From Ruminococcaceae bacterium UBA7127 (GTDB lineage Bacteria; Bacillota; Clostridia; Oscillospirales; Acutalibacteraceae): a DNA stretch of 5,986 nucleotides. Under the pieces are notes generated by a model. The model was not told where the DNA came from and ran no database searches. It saw nothing but the letters and a program-made list of their open reading frames with translations. The stretch is from the NCBI GenBank assembly GCA_002493005.1, contig DKXL01000052.1, positions 1-5,986 of the forward strand, in the 5' to 3' direction. Of this stretch, positions 1 to 5,054 are shown piece by piece. The stretch's first letter is position 1. The number at the start of each line of letters is the position of its first letter. A program made the position numbers and the translations under genes.

Positions 1-85
1 ATATGTGTTTTTATTATATCTTATTATTTTACTTTTTTCAATTTATCTAAATAAACTTTTTGCATTTTAAACATATATAACAAAA

Positions 86-118
86 TATCTTGTAAAAAAA
101 GTAAATTTTTACAAGATA
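86..118. terminator. AT-rich perfect hairpin, possible weak terminator
   Basis: The arms TATCTTGTAAAAA (86-98) and TTTTTACAAGATA (106-118) are a perfect 13-bp inverted repeat with a 7-nt loop. Read on the minus strand, the stem is followed by TTTTGTT, which could act as a short U-tract; on the plus strand there is no U-run. The stem has only two G-C pairs, so it may be a weak terminator or simply a palindromic protein-binding site. No gene ends next to it inside the window. Confidence 0.3.
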
Positions 119-151
119 ATATTAAAGCCCCAATTTTTGGCTGTTAAATTC

Positions 152-183
152 CAAGTTTACCACAAACAGGTTAATGTTTACCA
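152..183 (+). promoter_or_regulatory. Direct repeat pair, candidate activator site
   Basis: GTTTACCA occurs at 155-162 and again at 176-183, a period of exactly 21 bp (two helical turns). The downstream copy abuts the expected -35 position of the extended -10 promoter at 208-216, which itself lacks a good -35. Two GTT-core repeats with a 21-bp period next to a weak -35 is the geometry known for LytTR response regulators such as AgrA. The full nine-base LytTR consensus is only partly matched, so naming that family is inference. Confidence 0.3.
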
Positions 184-207
184 GATTCAACAAAAATTTA
201 ATAAGTG

Positions 208-216
208 TGATATAAT
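208..216 (+). promoter_or_regulatory. Extended -10 promoter
   Basis: TGATATAAT reads as TG-n-TATAAT, a perfect extended -10 element. The region 17-19 bp upstream (TTCAAC at 186-191, or CAACAA) is a poor -35, which fits an extended -10 or activator-dependent promoter. The transcription start would be near 223, giving about a 25-nt leader before the small ORF at 248. Confidence 0.45.
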
Positions 217-247
217 TTCAGTATAAGTTAACATAATCATTAGGTAG

Positions 248-421
248 ATGAAGATTATGGGAGCTTTAATACATTTCTTTATATTTGCATTCATAAAAAT
301 ATATAAACCTTGTACAGGTATGTGCAAATACATCGAAGTGTTTTTTAAAACAAATATACGTGATTTTAAATCACGCATATCGGATTCTATATTTGCAGAA
401 ATGCAAAGCTTCTATAAGTGA
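248..421 (+). CDS. Possible small hydrophobic peptide, 57 aa, unrecognised
   Basis: An ATG at 248 (or the in-frame ATG at 257, giving 54 aa) opens a frame that ends at TGA 419-421. The N-terminal third is hydrophobic and aromatic (residues about 4-18, GALIHFFIFAFI), followed by a Lys/Tyr segment with a C-x3-C pair (PCTGMC), then a polar, basic tail. AGGTAG at 242-247 is too close to the first ATG but 9 nt from the second, favouring 257. It lies directly downstream of the extended -10 promoter. The layout of an N-terminal amphipathic helix, central Cys and charged tail loosely recalls peptide-pheromone precursors, but the tail is not acidic and no AgrB-like partner is visible. It could equally be a chance ORF within a non-coding transcript. 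Confidence 0.2.
   Translation: MKIMGALIHFFIFAFIKIYKPCTGMCKYIEVFFKTNIRDFKSRISDSIFAEMQSFYK
354..380. repeat. 27-bp near-perfect palindrome
   Basis: ATAT-a-CGTGATTT-t-AAATCACG-c-ATAT is symmetric about position 367, with one mismatched pair (358/376). The 1-base centre makes it a poor RNA hairpin but a plausible binding site for a dimeric regulator. It lies inside the small ORF, downstream of the promoter at 208-216. Confidence 0.3.
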
Positions 422-450
422 GAGGTGTGATAAAAATCATGTAAATGTGT

Positions 451-488
451 CTGATTAACAAAAAGCAAAAGCAATTTTGATTAATCAG
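451..488. repeat. 13-bp hairpin with one bulged base
   Basis: CTGATTAACAAAA (451-463) pairs with TTTTG-a-TTAATCAG (475-488), leaving A480 bulged and an 11-nt A-rich loop. It lies 30 nt after the stop of the small ORF and could end or stabilise that transcript. There is no U-tract after it, so it is not a standard terminator. Confidence 0.3.
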
Positions 489-503
489 TCAAAAATTAAC
501 CCC

Positions 504-522
504 GAGCGTGTGGTTTACGCTC
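504..522. repeat. Short GC hairpin GAGCGT/ACGCTC
   Basis: GAGCGT (504-509) and ACGCTC (517-522) form a perfect 6-bp stem with a 7-nt loop, 15 nt after the previous hairpin. There is no U-run after it. It may be part of the leader fold. Confidence 0.25.
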
Positions 523-666
523 AAATTACAATTTAATATTTTTAAATAAACGGAAGAATGAAGGAAATATAATTTGAATTGTGTTCAAAGAGTAATCAGT
601 AATAACTAACATATTGATTTGATGAACAAAGATATTAAAAAAGGAATTAGTTTTCTTCCAAACGAT

Positions 667-927
667 GCCGATTTTCACATAAAACGGCGGGCGTTAATTT
701 TTTACGTTTATGCGCTACTCGCAAACCGTGTGGAACAGACGTAACTGCTCCGACGCCTTAACGACAGATTTCGGAATAAACTACATTTGTTTATCCTGAT
801 TGTTTTGCAAAATTAAGCACTGCGCTTATGGGGCGTTGAAGATATACGCTGCATTCCGTACAAACTAAAATTGTGCGGCTGTCAATGCGGTAAAAATGTT
901 TTCCGTTCGAGCAATACGAAATTGCTC
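667..927 (+). ncRNA. Candidate structured RNA / leader of the starch-binding gene
   Basis: This block has 47 G/C in positions 661-760 against 22 in 541-640, and it folds by eye into consecutive stems. GCCG-a-TTTT (667-675) pairs with AAAACGGC (681-688). GGCGT (690-694) pairs with ACGCC (753-757) and encloses two small hairpins (711-723 and 732-751). GG-a-ATAAAC (773-781) pairs with GTTTATCC (789-796). TAAGC (814-818) pairs with GCTTA (824-828). A two-part stem spans 849-890, and GAGCAAT (909-915) pairs with ATTGCTC (921-927). I do not recognise tmRNA, RNase P, SRP RNA, 6S RNA or a common riboswitch core. The strand is chosen from the downstream gene. The alternative is a decayed coding region: one plus-strand frame from 622 to 967 has only two internal stops. 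Boundaries are approximate. Confidence 0.35.
849..890 (+). other. Long bulged stem-loop within the structured region
   Basis: The upper stem is CCGTACAA (856-863) with TTGTGCGG (871-878), 8 bp including one G-U pair and a 7-nt loop. The lower stem is CTGCATT (849-855) with AATGCGG (884-890), 7 bp including one wobble. The two are separated by a one-sided 5-nt bulge CTGTC (879-883). Fifteen pairs with one internal bulge is the strongest single fold in the upstream region and resembles a ligand- or protein-binding bulged helix. Confidence 0.45.
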
Positions 928-1012
928 AAAAGCTGCAGGAGATTAGTAACAGTGATAAAGCAGTAAAACATACGTACAAAAACACAACAAAAATTAAAAT
1001 TCAGGAATTGAC

Positions 1013-1031
1013 AACGTAAGGAGGTTACGTT
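1013..1031 (+). promoter_or_regulatory. Shine-Dalgarno presented in a hairpin loop
   Basis: AACGTAA (1013-1019) and TTACGTT (1025-1031) are perfect 7-bp complements, and the 5-nt loop between them is exactly GGAGG (1020-1024), the core of the strong SD AAGGAGG (1018-1024). The SD lies 8 nt from the ATG at 1033. When the hairpin forms, the SD is in the loop and the stem ends next to the start codon. Translation could therefore depend on opening of the stem or on a protein or sRNA that reads the loop. The arrangement is seen directly; the regulatory role is inferred. Confidence 0.6.
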
Positions 1032-1032
1032 T

Positions 1033-1962
1033 ATGAAAAAGGTTATAAGTTTATTGTTAACAGCATTGATGGCATTCTCAGTTTTAACAGTTGGTGCAGT
1101 TTCAGCTTCAGCAGCTGAAGAAACCGCTCCCGCTCTTGCAGCAGGCTCACACATTTTCTTCGACAATACAAACACACAGTGGACTGATGTTTACTTCTAT
1201 GCTTGGAACTACGGTTACTTTGGTGACAGCGTTCCTATGAATCAGATAGGTGACACTGCTGTTTACGAAATCGTTGTTCCGCAGGATGTTCCAAACGGCG
1301 CAGAGTATTTCCTCTTTAAGAGTGCAGCAGACTGGAGCGGTCAGCAGACACCAAATCAGACTGTTGAAACAGGAATGAACACATACACACCTGTTTTTGA
1401 TGAAGCCGGTGCAATGACAGTAGTAAAGTCAAACACAATTGACGCTCCTACAACAGAGGTTGCTATCACTCCATATTCAAAGACTTTCACAGGTTCAATC
1501 GATGTTACTGTTTACGCTTTCAACACAGGCGATACAACTGCAACATATCAGATTGGCGACGCTGAGCCTGTAGCTTTCACAGAGCCTACAACAATTACTC
1601 TTACATCAACTGCAACAGTTACAGTTACAGCAGGTACTGCAACTACATCTTGCACATTCACAAAGATTGAAGATGCAGTTATCACTGCGGATGCAGGTGA
1701 TTATACAGGTGATATCTATGTTTACACATACGGTGGTGACAGAGTTGCTCCCGGATTTGAAAAAATGACATTTGATGCTGCTAATAATGAATACAAATAT
1801 ACTATCAATGGTTCAGCTCATGTTATTTTTACAACAACTAATAATTGGGGAACAGCTAAAAAGTTCTTAATTTATGATGAAGATGACGTTCTTCTTGAAG
1901 ATCAAGAGCCGTTTATAGCTTCCGGTCAAGCTGTAACATATTTCTTGGAATTGTCTGCATAA
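1033..1962 (+). CDS. Secreted non-catalytic starch-binding protein (CBM26-like), 309 aa
   Basis: A signal peptide is clear: MKK, a hydrophobic core to about residue 22, and an SASA|A cleavage site near residue 27. Residues 39-130 form a CBM26-like starch-binding module, with FFDNTNTQW..VYFYAW (W50, W58), a PM turn (68-69) and DWSGQQT (W101). Residues 140-212 are an Ig/FN3-like spacer of the chitobiase C-terminal kind (FTGSIDVTVYAF, ATYQIGD.EPV.F, TITLTSTATVTVTAG). Residues 217-309 look like a further beta-sandwich carbohydrate module (GDIYVYTYGG, W272), assigned less surely. No glycosidase, dockerin, sortase signal or transmembrane anchor is present, so it probably acts outside the cell as a free or complex-associated starch binder. 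The start is set by AAGGAGG at 1018-1024. The CBM is a paralogue of the C-terminal module of the next gene. The last quarter is AT-richer than the rest. It may be part of a larger amylosome-like system, by analogy with R. bromii. Confidence 0.92.
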   Translation: MKKVISLLLTALMAFSVLTVGAVSASAAEETAPALAAGSHIFFDNTNTQWTDVYFYAWNYGYFGDSVPMNQIGDTAVYEIVVPQDVPNGAEYFLFKSAADWSGQQTPNQTVETGMNTYTPVFDEAGAMTVVKSNTIDAPTTEVAITPYSKTFTGSIDVTVYAFNTGDTTATYQIGDAEPVAFTEPTTITLTSTATVTVTAGTATTSCTFTKIEDAVITADAGDYTGDIYVYTYGGDRVAPGFEKMTFDAANNEYKYTINGSAHVIFTTTNNWGTAKKFLIYDEDDVLLEDQEPFIASGQAVTYFLELSA

Positions 1963-1996
1963 TAAGGATTAATTCTATAAAGAAATTAAATTTAAA

Positions 1997-2005
1997 TGCT
2001 ATATT
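1997..2005 (+). promoter_or_regulatory. Weak extended -10 promoter candidate for the dockerin gene
   Basis: TGCTATATT reads as TG-n-TATATT. No convincing -35 lies 17 bp upstream. If used, transcription would start near 2012 and the leader would include the three-way-junction fold at 2033-2085. Otherwise the dockerin gene is read through from the starch-binding gene. Confidence 0.2.
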
Positions 2006-2032
2006 CTGCTTTATCACTAATTAATAATCAAT

Positions 2033-2085
2033 CTCGTACAGTTAGTAAACTGTGGGAGCGGCAATTTTGTCGCTCCCTATACGAG
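2033..2085 (+). promoter_or_regulatory. Three-way-junction RNA fold in the 5' leader
   Basis: Three stems nest without gaps. P1 is CTCGTA (2033-2038) with TACGAG (2080-2085). P2 is ACAGTT (2038-2043) with AACTGT (2048-2053), loop AGTA. P3 is GGGAGCGGC (2054-2062) with GTCGCTCCC (2069-2077), one G-U pair, loop AATTTT. A2038 can pair in P1 or P2. Only two bases (2078-2079) separate P3 from the closing strand of P1. P3 alone could be the terminator of the upstream gene, but it is followed by TATACGAGTTTAT rather than a U-tract. I do not see the conserved residues of purine riboswitches or hammerhead ribozymes. It ends 32 nt before the start codon at 2118. Confidence 0.4.
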
Positions 2086-2103
2086 TTTATAGGATATTTT
2101 TAG

Positions 2104-2109
2104 AAAGGG
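2104..2109 (+). promoter_or_regulatory. RBS deciding the dockerin-gene start
   Basis: AAAGGG, 8 nt before the ATG at 2118, is the only SD-like site here. An in-frame ATG at 2052 lies inside the P2/P3 hairpins, has no SD and would put 22 extra residues before a perfect signal peptide. The start is therefore 2118. Confidence 0.8.
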
Positions 2110-2117
2110 TGTCAATT

Positions 2118-4829
2118 ATGAAGACAAAAAAACAACGGTTTAAAAAACTGATTAGTCTCCTTTTAGCATTTACATTGGTATGTGGCGTTTTCAGCATTAT
2201 GCCCTTATCGGTTTCTGCTGCAATCGGCGATACATTCACAGTTGACGGTTTGACATATTCTGTAACAGATGAAGTTTACGGTTCTTATGCCGTTGGAGTT
2301 ACAGGATTTGACAATAATACTACGGATGTTGTAATTCCTGAAAAAGTAACAAATAACGGAGTTGAATACTCAGTTACTTCTATTGCAGATACTGTATTTC
2401 AAGGAAATACTGATATTGTATCACTTAGTATCCCGGGCACGGTAAAGGTTACGACTCCAAGTTGTTTTATGAATTGCTCGTCACTTAAAGAAATCACCCT
2501 TAATGAAGGCGTTGAAGACATAGTCGCAGGTACATTTCAGGGTACTGCGATAACAGAAATAAAATTTCCAAAATCACTCCTTACTATTAGAAAATATGCA
2601 TTAAATGGTTGCTCTAATTTAAAAAACATATATTTTTATTCAGATGTTGATATATTAGCAAGTGTATTTGAAAAATCTACTTTGATAGAAAACGTATATT
2701 GTTTTGGTAAAAATATTAGTTTTAATTCAAGAGCATTTAGAAATACAAACAGTACATTTATTTTATATGGCTATGCAGGAAGCACAGCCGAAGAATTTGC
2801 AAAGACAAAAGGTTATAATTTTGAAGAAATTAAAGAAGAGTCAACAACCGAGGCTACAACAGCCACAGAAGTAACAGAGGCAACCGAGGCGACAACAGCT
2901 ACTGAAGTAACAGAGGCAACCGAGGCTACAACAGCTACTGAAGTAACGGAGGTAACCGAGGCGACAACAGCTACTGAAGTAACGGAGGCAACTGAGGCTA
3001 CAACGGCTACAGAAACAACGGAAGCAACCGAACCAACAATGGTTACAGAGCCAACAACCGAACCGGACACTTCAATTTTTAAATGGAGAAAGATTAATAA
3101 CGATACGGCCGTTGAAATTACCGGTATCAAGGATGAATATAAAATGCAGGCAGATGTTGACATTCCGTCCGAGATAAACGGACTTCCCGTTACTGTTATC
3201 GGAGATTCTGCCTTTGAAGGCGGTCAGGTTATGTACCTTACAATCCCGTCATCTGTAATTGTAATTAATGACGGTGCATTTAAAGATTGCAGTAACTTAA
3301 CAACATTATCCTTTGCTGAAAACAGCCAGCTCCAGAAAATCGGCAACGAAGCATTTTACAGAACTAACGGCGCAGGCGACAGCCTAAATTCGGTTGAACT
3401 TCCTGCATCAGTAAAACTTATCGGTTACCGTGCTTTCTACAACAGGGCTAATCTGCTCACAGTAAAGGTATATTCAGAAAATGTTTACTTTGGCGACGCC
3501 GCAAAGGGCAAGGAAGTGTTTGACCTGTACACAGGAACAAGCAATGTTAAAATTTACGGCTACACAGGCAGTACGGCTGAAGCCTATGCCGCCGAAAACG
3601 GCCACACCTTCCGCTATCTTGACCTAAACACCGATGAATTACAGGCGTTGTATGACACGGCAGAGAAGATTGATTCAAGTCTTTACACATCTGAGTCCTA
3701 CGCTAATCTTGCAACGGCTATGAAGGCTGCAAAGAGAATGATTGCAAACAAGGACGCTACTCCTGCTCAGGTTGAACAATGTATTACAGATTTACAGACA
3801 GCGATTGACAGTCTTGAAATATACGTTGCACCGACAACAACTGAACCTATACCAACTGAGCCGACAACAGTCCCGATCGAATATATTGAGTATATGGTCG
3901 GCAACGCTGACGGTAGTGACGGAATAAGTGTCGCTGATGCAACCGTAATTCATAAACATGTTGTTGAGCTTGCTGTATTGTCGGGTGCAGATTTTCTTGC
4001 AGCTGACGTTAACGGTGATGGACTTGTCAGCGTTGTAGACGCAACCATTATTCAAATCTGGCTTGCAGAAAACGAAAGTGATATGGACTATAAAGTCGGT
4101 GAGCTTGTCAAAAAAGAGATTACACCCGACCCTGACCCCACAGTTCCTGACCCTACAGGTCCTGTTGATACAACAACATTTTATCTTCCTAACTACGTTT
4201 CATGGCTTACTGATATGGGCGGAAAAATGTGGATTTACAATGATGCAACAGCTGAATTTATGATAATGGACTATGATGAGGAAAGTAACTGCTTCTACAC
4301 TGAGCTTACTGACAGTTGGTCGGAGCTTTCATTCTACAGAACTCCATACGAAACAACCGAAGAAGATTTTGACATCAATAATCCTTGGAGCGATGAAACA
4401 CAGTCGGGTGTTATTCTTAACAAATGGGAACATATCGGCAGTCGCGGCGAGTACAACTGTTACAAAATTACGGGTGACGGTGAGGGACTTTACACAACCT
4501 ATGATCCTAATGTGGTGCCTGACGATGAAAGAACAATCTACTTTGATAACAGCAAAACACAGTGGAGCAATGTTTATATTTATGGCTGGTCATTTGGAAT
4601 TTCTAACGATTTTATTCAGATGGAGCCTGAAGGCAACGATATCTGGTCGTTCACATTCTATGATGAATTGCCGATTGACGGAGTAAAGGGCTTCCTGTTC
4701 GTTGACAGCACAAGTTGGTCGGGTGCAACACAGACGGTTGACCTTGCAACAGAAGAAGGCAAAAACCTATTTGTACCAACTCCGGGCGGCAACAAATTAA
4801 ACGGTAAGTGGGAAGTTTATACTCCGTAA
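2118..4829 (+). CDS. Secreted modular dockerin protein: LRR - T/E linker - LRR - FIVAR - dockerin - CBM26-like, 903 aa
   Basis: Residues 1-34 are a signal peptide (MKTKKQRFKK, hydrophobic core, SVSA|A). Residues about 37-240 and 319-502 are BspA-type leucine-rich regions (VTSIADTVF, VIGDSAFEGG, LTIPSSV), each closing with YGY.GSTAE..A...G..F. Between them lies a Thr/Glu linker with 12-residue repeats (246-316). Residues 503-569 form a FIVAR-like helical domain (LYTSESYANL..AM..A). After a TEP linker comes a type I dockerin (594-655) with two calcium loops: N596, D598, S600, S604, D607 and D630, N632, D634, S638, D641. Residues 688-798 are an unrecognised aromatic-rich module, and 806-903 a CBM26-like starch-binding module (W816, W824, W843, W867, TQW..VYIYGW). 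There is no catalytic domain. By family knowledge the dockerin docks on a cohesin of a scaffoldin, the CBM binds starch and LRR_5 regions mediate adhesion. The dockerin is internal rather than terminal. The first LRR is far AT-richer than the second. Confidence 0.92.
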   Translation: MKTKKQRFKKLISLLLAFTLVCGVFSIMPLSVSAAIGDTFTVDGLTYSVTDEVYGSYAVGVTGFDNNTTDVVIPEKVTNNGVEYSVTSIADTVFQGNTDIVSLSIPGTVKVTTPSCFMNCSSLKEITLNEGVEDIVAGTFQGTAITEIKFPKSLLTIRKYALNGCSNLKNIYFYSDVDILASVFEKSTLIENVYCFGKNISFNSRAFRNTNSTFILYGYAGSTAEEFAKTKGYNFEEIKEESTTEATTATEVTEATEATTATEVTEATEATTATEVTEVTEATTATEVTEATEATTATETTEATEPTMVTEPTTEPDTSIFKWRKINNDTAVEITGIKDEYKMQADVDIPSEINGLPVTVIGDSAFEGGQVMYLTIPSSVIVINDGAFKDCSNLTTLSFAENSQLQKIGNEAFYRTNGAGDSLNSVELPASVKLIGYRAFYNRANLLTVKVYSENVYFGDAAKGKEVFDLYTGTSNVKIYGYTGSTAEAYAAENGHTFRYLDLNTDELQALYDTAEKIDSSLYTSESYANLATAMKAAKRMIANKDATPAQVEQCITDLQTAIDSLEIYVAPTTTEPIPTEPTTVPIEYIEYMVGNADGSDGISVADATVIHKHVVELAVLSGADFLAADVNGDGLVSVVDATIIQIWLAENESDMDYKVGELVKKEITPDPDPTVPDPTGPVDTTTFYLPNYVSWLTDMGGKMWIYNDATAEFMIMDYDEESNCFYTELTDSWSELSFYRTPYETTEEDFDINNPWSDETQSGVILNKWEHIGSRGEYNCYKITGDGEGLYTTYDPNVVPDDERTIYFDNSKTQWSNVYIYGWSFGISNDFIQMEPEGNDIWSFTFYDELPIDGVKGFLFVDSTSWSGATQTVDLATEEGKNLFVPTPGGNKLNGKWEVYTP
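2856..3065 (+). repeat. 36-bp tandem repeats encoding a Thr/Glu linker
   Basis: Five 36-bp units (2856, 2892, 2928, 2964, 3000) and a 30-bp partial unit (3036-3065) encode TTATEVTEATEA and variants. Units 1-4 differ at only a few bases, which suggests recent slippage or unequal crossing over. Unit 5 (TTATETTEATEP) and the last (TMVTEPTTEP) are diverged. The product is a low-complexity, probably extended and possibly O-glycosylated linker between the two LRR regions; copy number is likely to vary between strains. Confidence 0.9.
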
Positions 4830-4949
4830 ATATTTTTAGTTTTTCTCTCAATATACTTCACTTATCTAACAGATTGATGATTTTGCTTTTAACCGGAATC
4901 CCGTGTATTTGGATATAACCGCTTAAGGCATATCATAAAAATCGTAATA

Positions 4950-4980
4950 AAAAGGTGCAGTTTGCTCAACTGCACCTTTT
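4950..4980. terminator. Bidirectional Rho-independent terminator
   Basis: AAAAGGTGCAGTT (4950-4962) and AACTGCACCTTTT (4968-4980) form a perfect 13-bp stem with loop TGCTC. It lies 120 nt after the dockerin-gene stop and 74 nt after the stop of the convergent minus-strand gene. On the minus strand it is followed by a T-rich stretch (TTTTTATTACGATTTTT); on the plus strand by TTTTGAGTTTG. It should end both transcripts, more efficiently the minus-strand one. Confidence 0.82.
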
Positions 4981-5054
4981 GAGTTTGTAACATAACAATT
5001 TCCCATTTGGATTAAATCATTACACATATAACTTTTAAAATTAATAACCTTGTC

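Larger units (their letters stand above)
1..1012. other. 1-kb intergenic region without a confident gene
   Basis: No long ORF with a good ribosome binding site and codon pattern is visible on either strand. The first 120 bases are extremely AT-rich. Positions 150-220 carry a promoter-like arrangement, 248-421 a weak small ORF, 451-522 two hairpins, and 667-927 a GC-richer block of stacked hairpins. Between 523 and 666 I see nothing beyond AT-rich sequence and a lone TATAAT (568-573) without a matching -35. No terminator with a U-tract lies between the promoter at 208-216 and the gene at 1033, so a transcript starting near 223 could run into that gene as a leader of about 810 nt. That last point is inference. 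Confidence 0.6.

Noticed and set aside
187..378. Minus-strand 63-aa ORF in the upstream region
   Set aside because: No SD or minus-strand promoter. It mirrors an AT-rich region with a plus-strand promoter in front.
622..967. Plus-strand frame with only two internal stops (742 and 814), first segment 40 aa starting MNKDIKKGISFLPND
   Set aside because: No SD before the ATG, two in-frame TAA codons, no recognised family, and the region is better explained by stacked RNA stems. A decayed gene remains possible.
1008..1037. TTGACA at 1008-1013 as a -35 element
   Set aside because: The matching -10 would be TATGAA at 1032-1037, overlapping the start codon and giving a leaderless mRNA that would waste the strong SD. 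Probably chance.
882..1175. Antisense ORF across the starch-binding gene start
   Set aside because: It overlaps the leader and signal-peptide codons and has no RBS or family resemblance.
2052..2117. 22-residue N-terminal extension of the dockerin protein from the ATG at 2052
   Set aside because: No SD, lies inside the hairpins of the leader, and would bury a perfect signal peptide.
2856..3065. CRISPR-like array
   Set aside because: The 36-bp units are contiguous, in frame and lack spacers, so this is a coding tandem repeat.
2813..3163. Antisense 116-aa ORF rich in Val/Ala/Ser
   Set aside because: It is the reverse reading of the Thr/Glu repeat codons; its low complexity is a shadow of the repeat.
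3742..4851. Several small ORFs on both strands within the dockerin gene's 3' half
   Set aside because: All lie in other frames of a gene with clear domain structure and have no independent RBS or composition signal.
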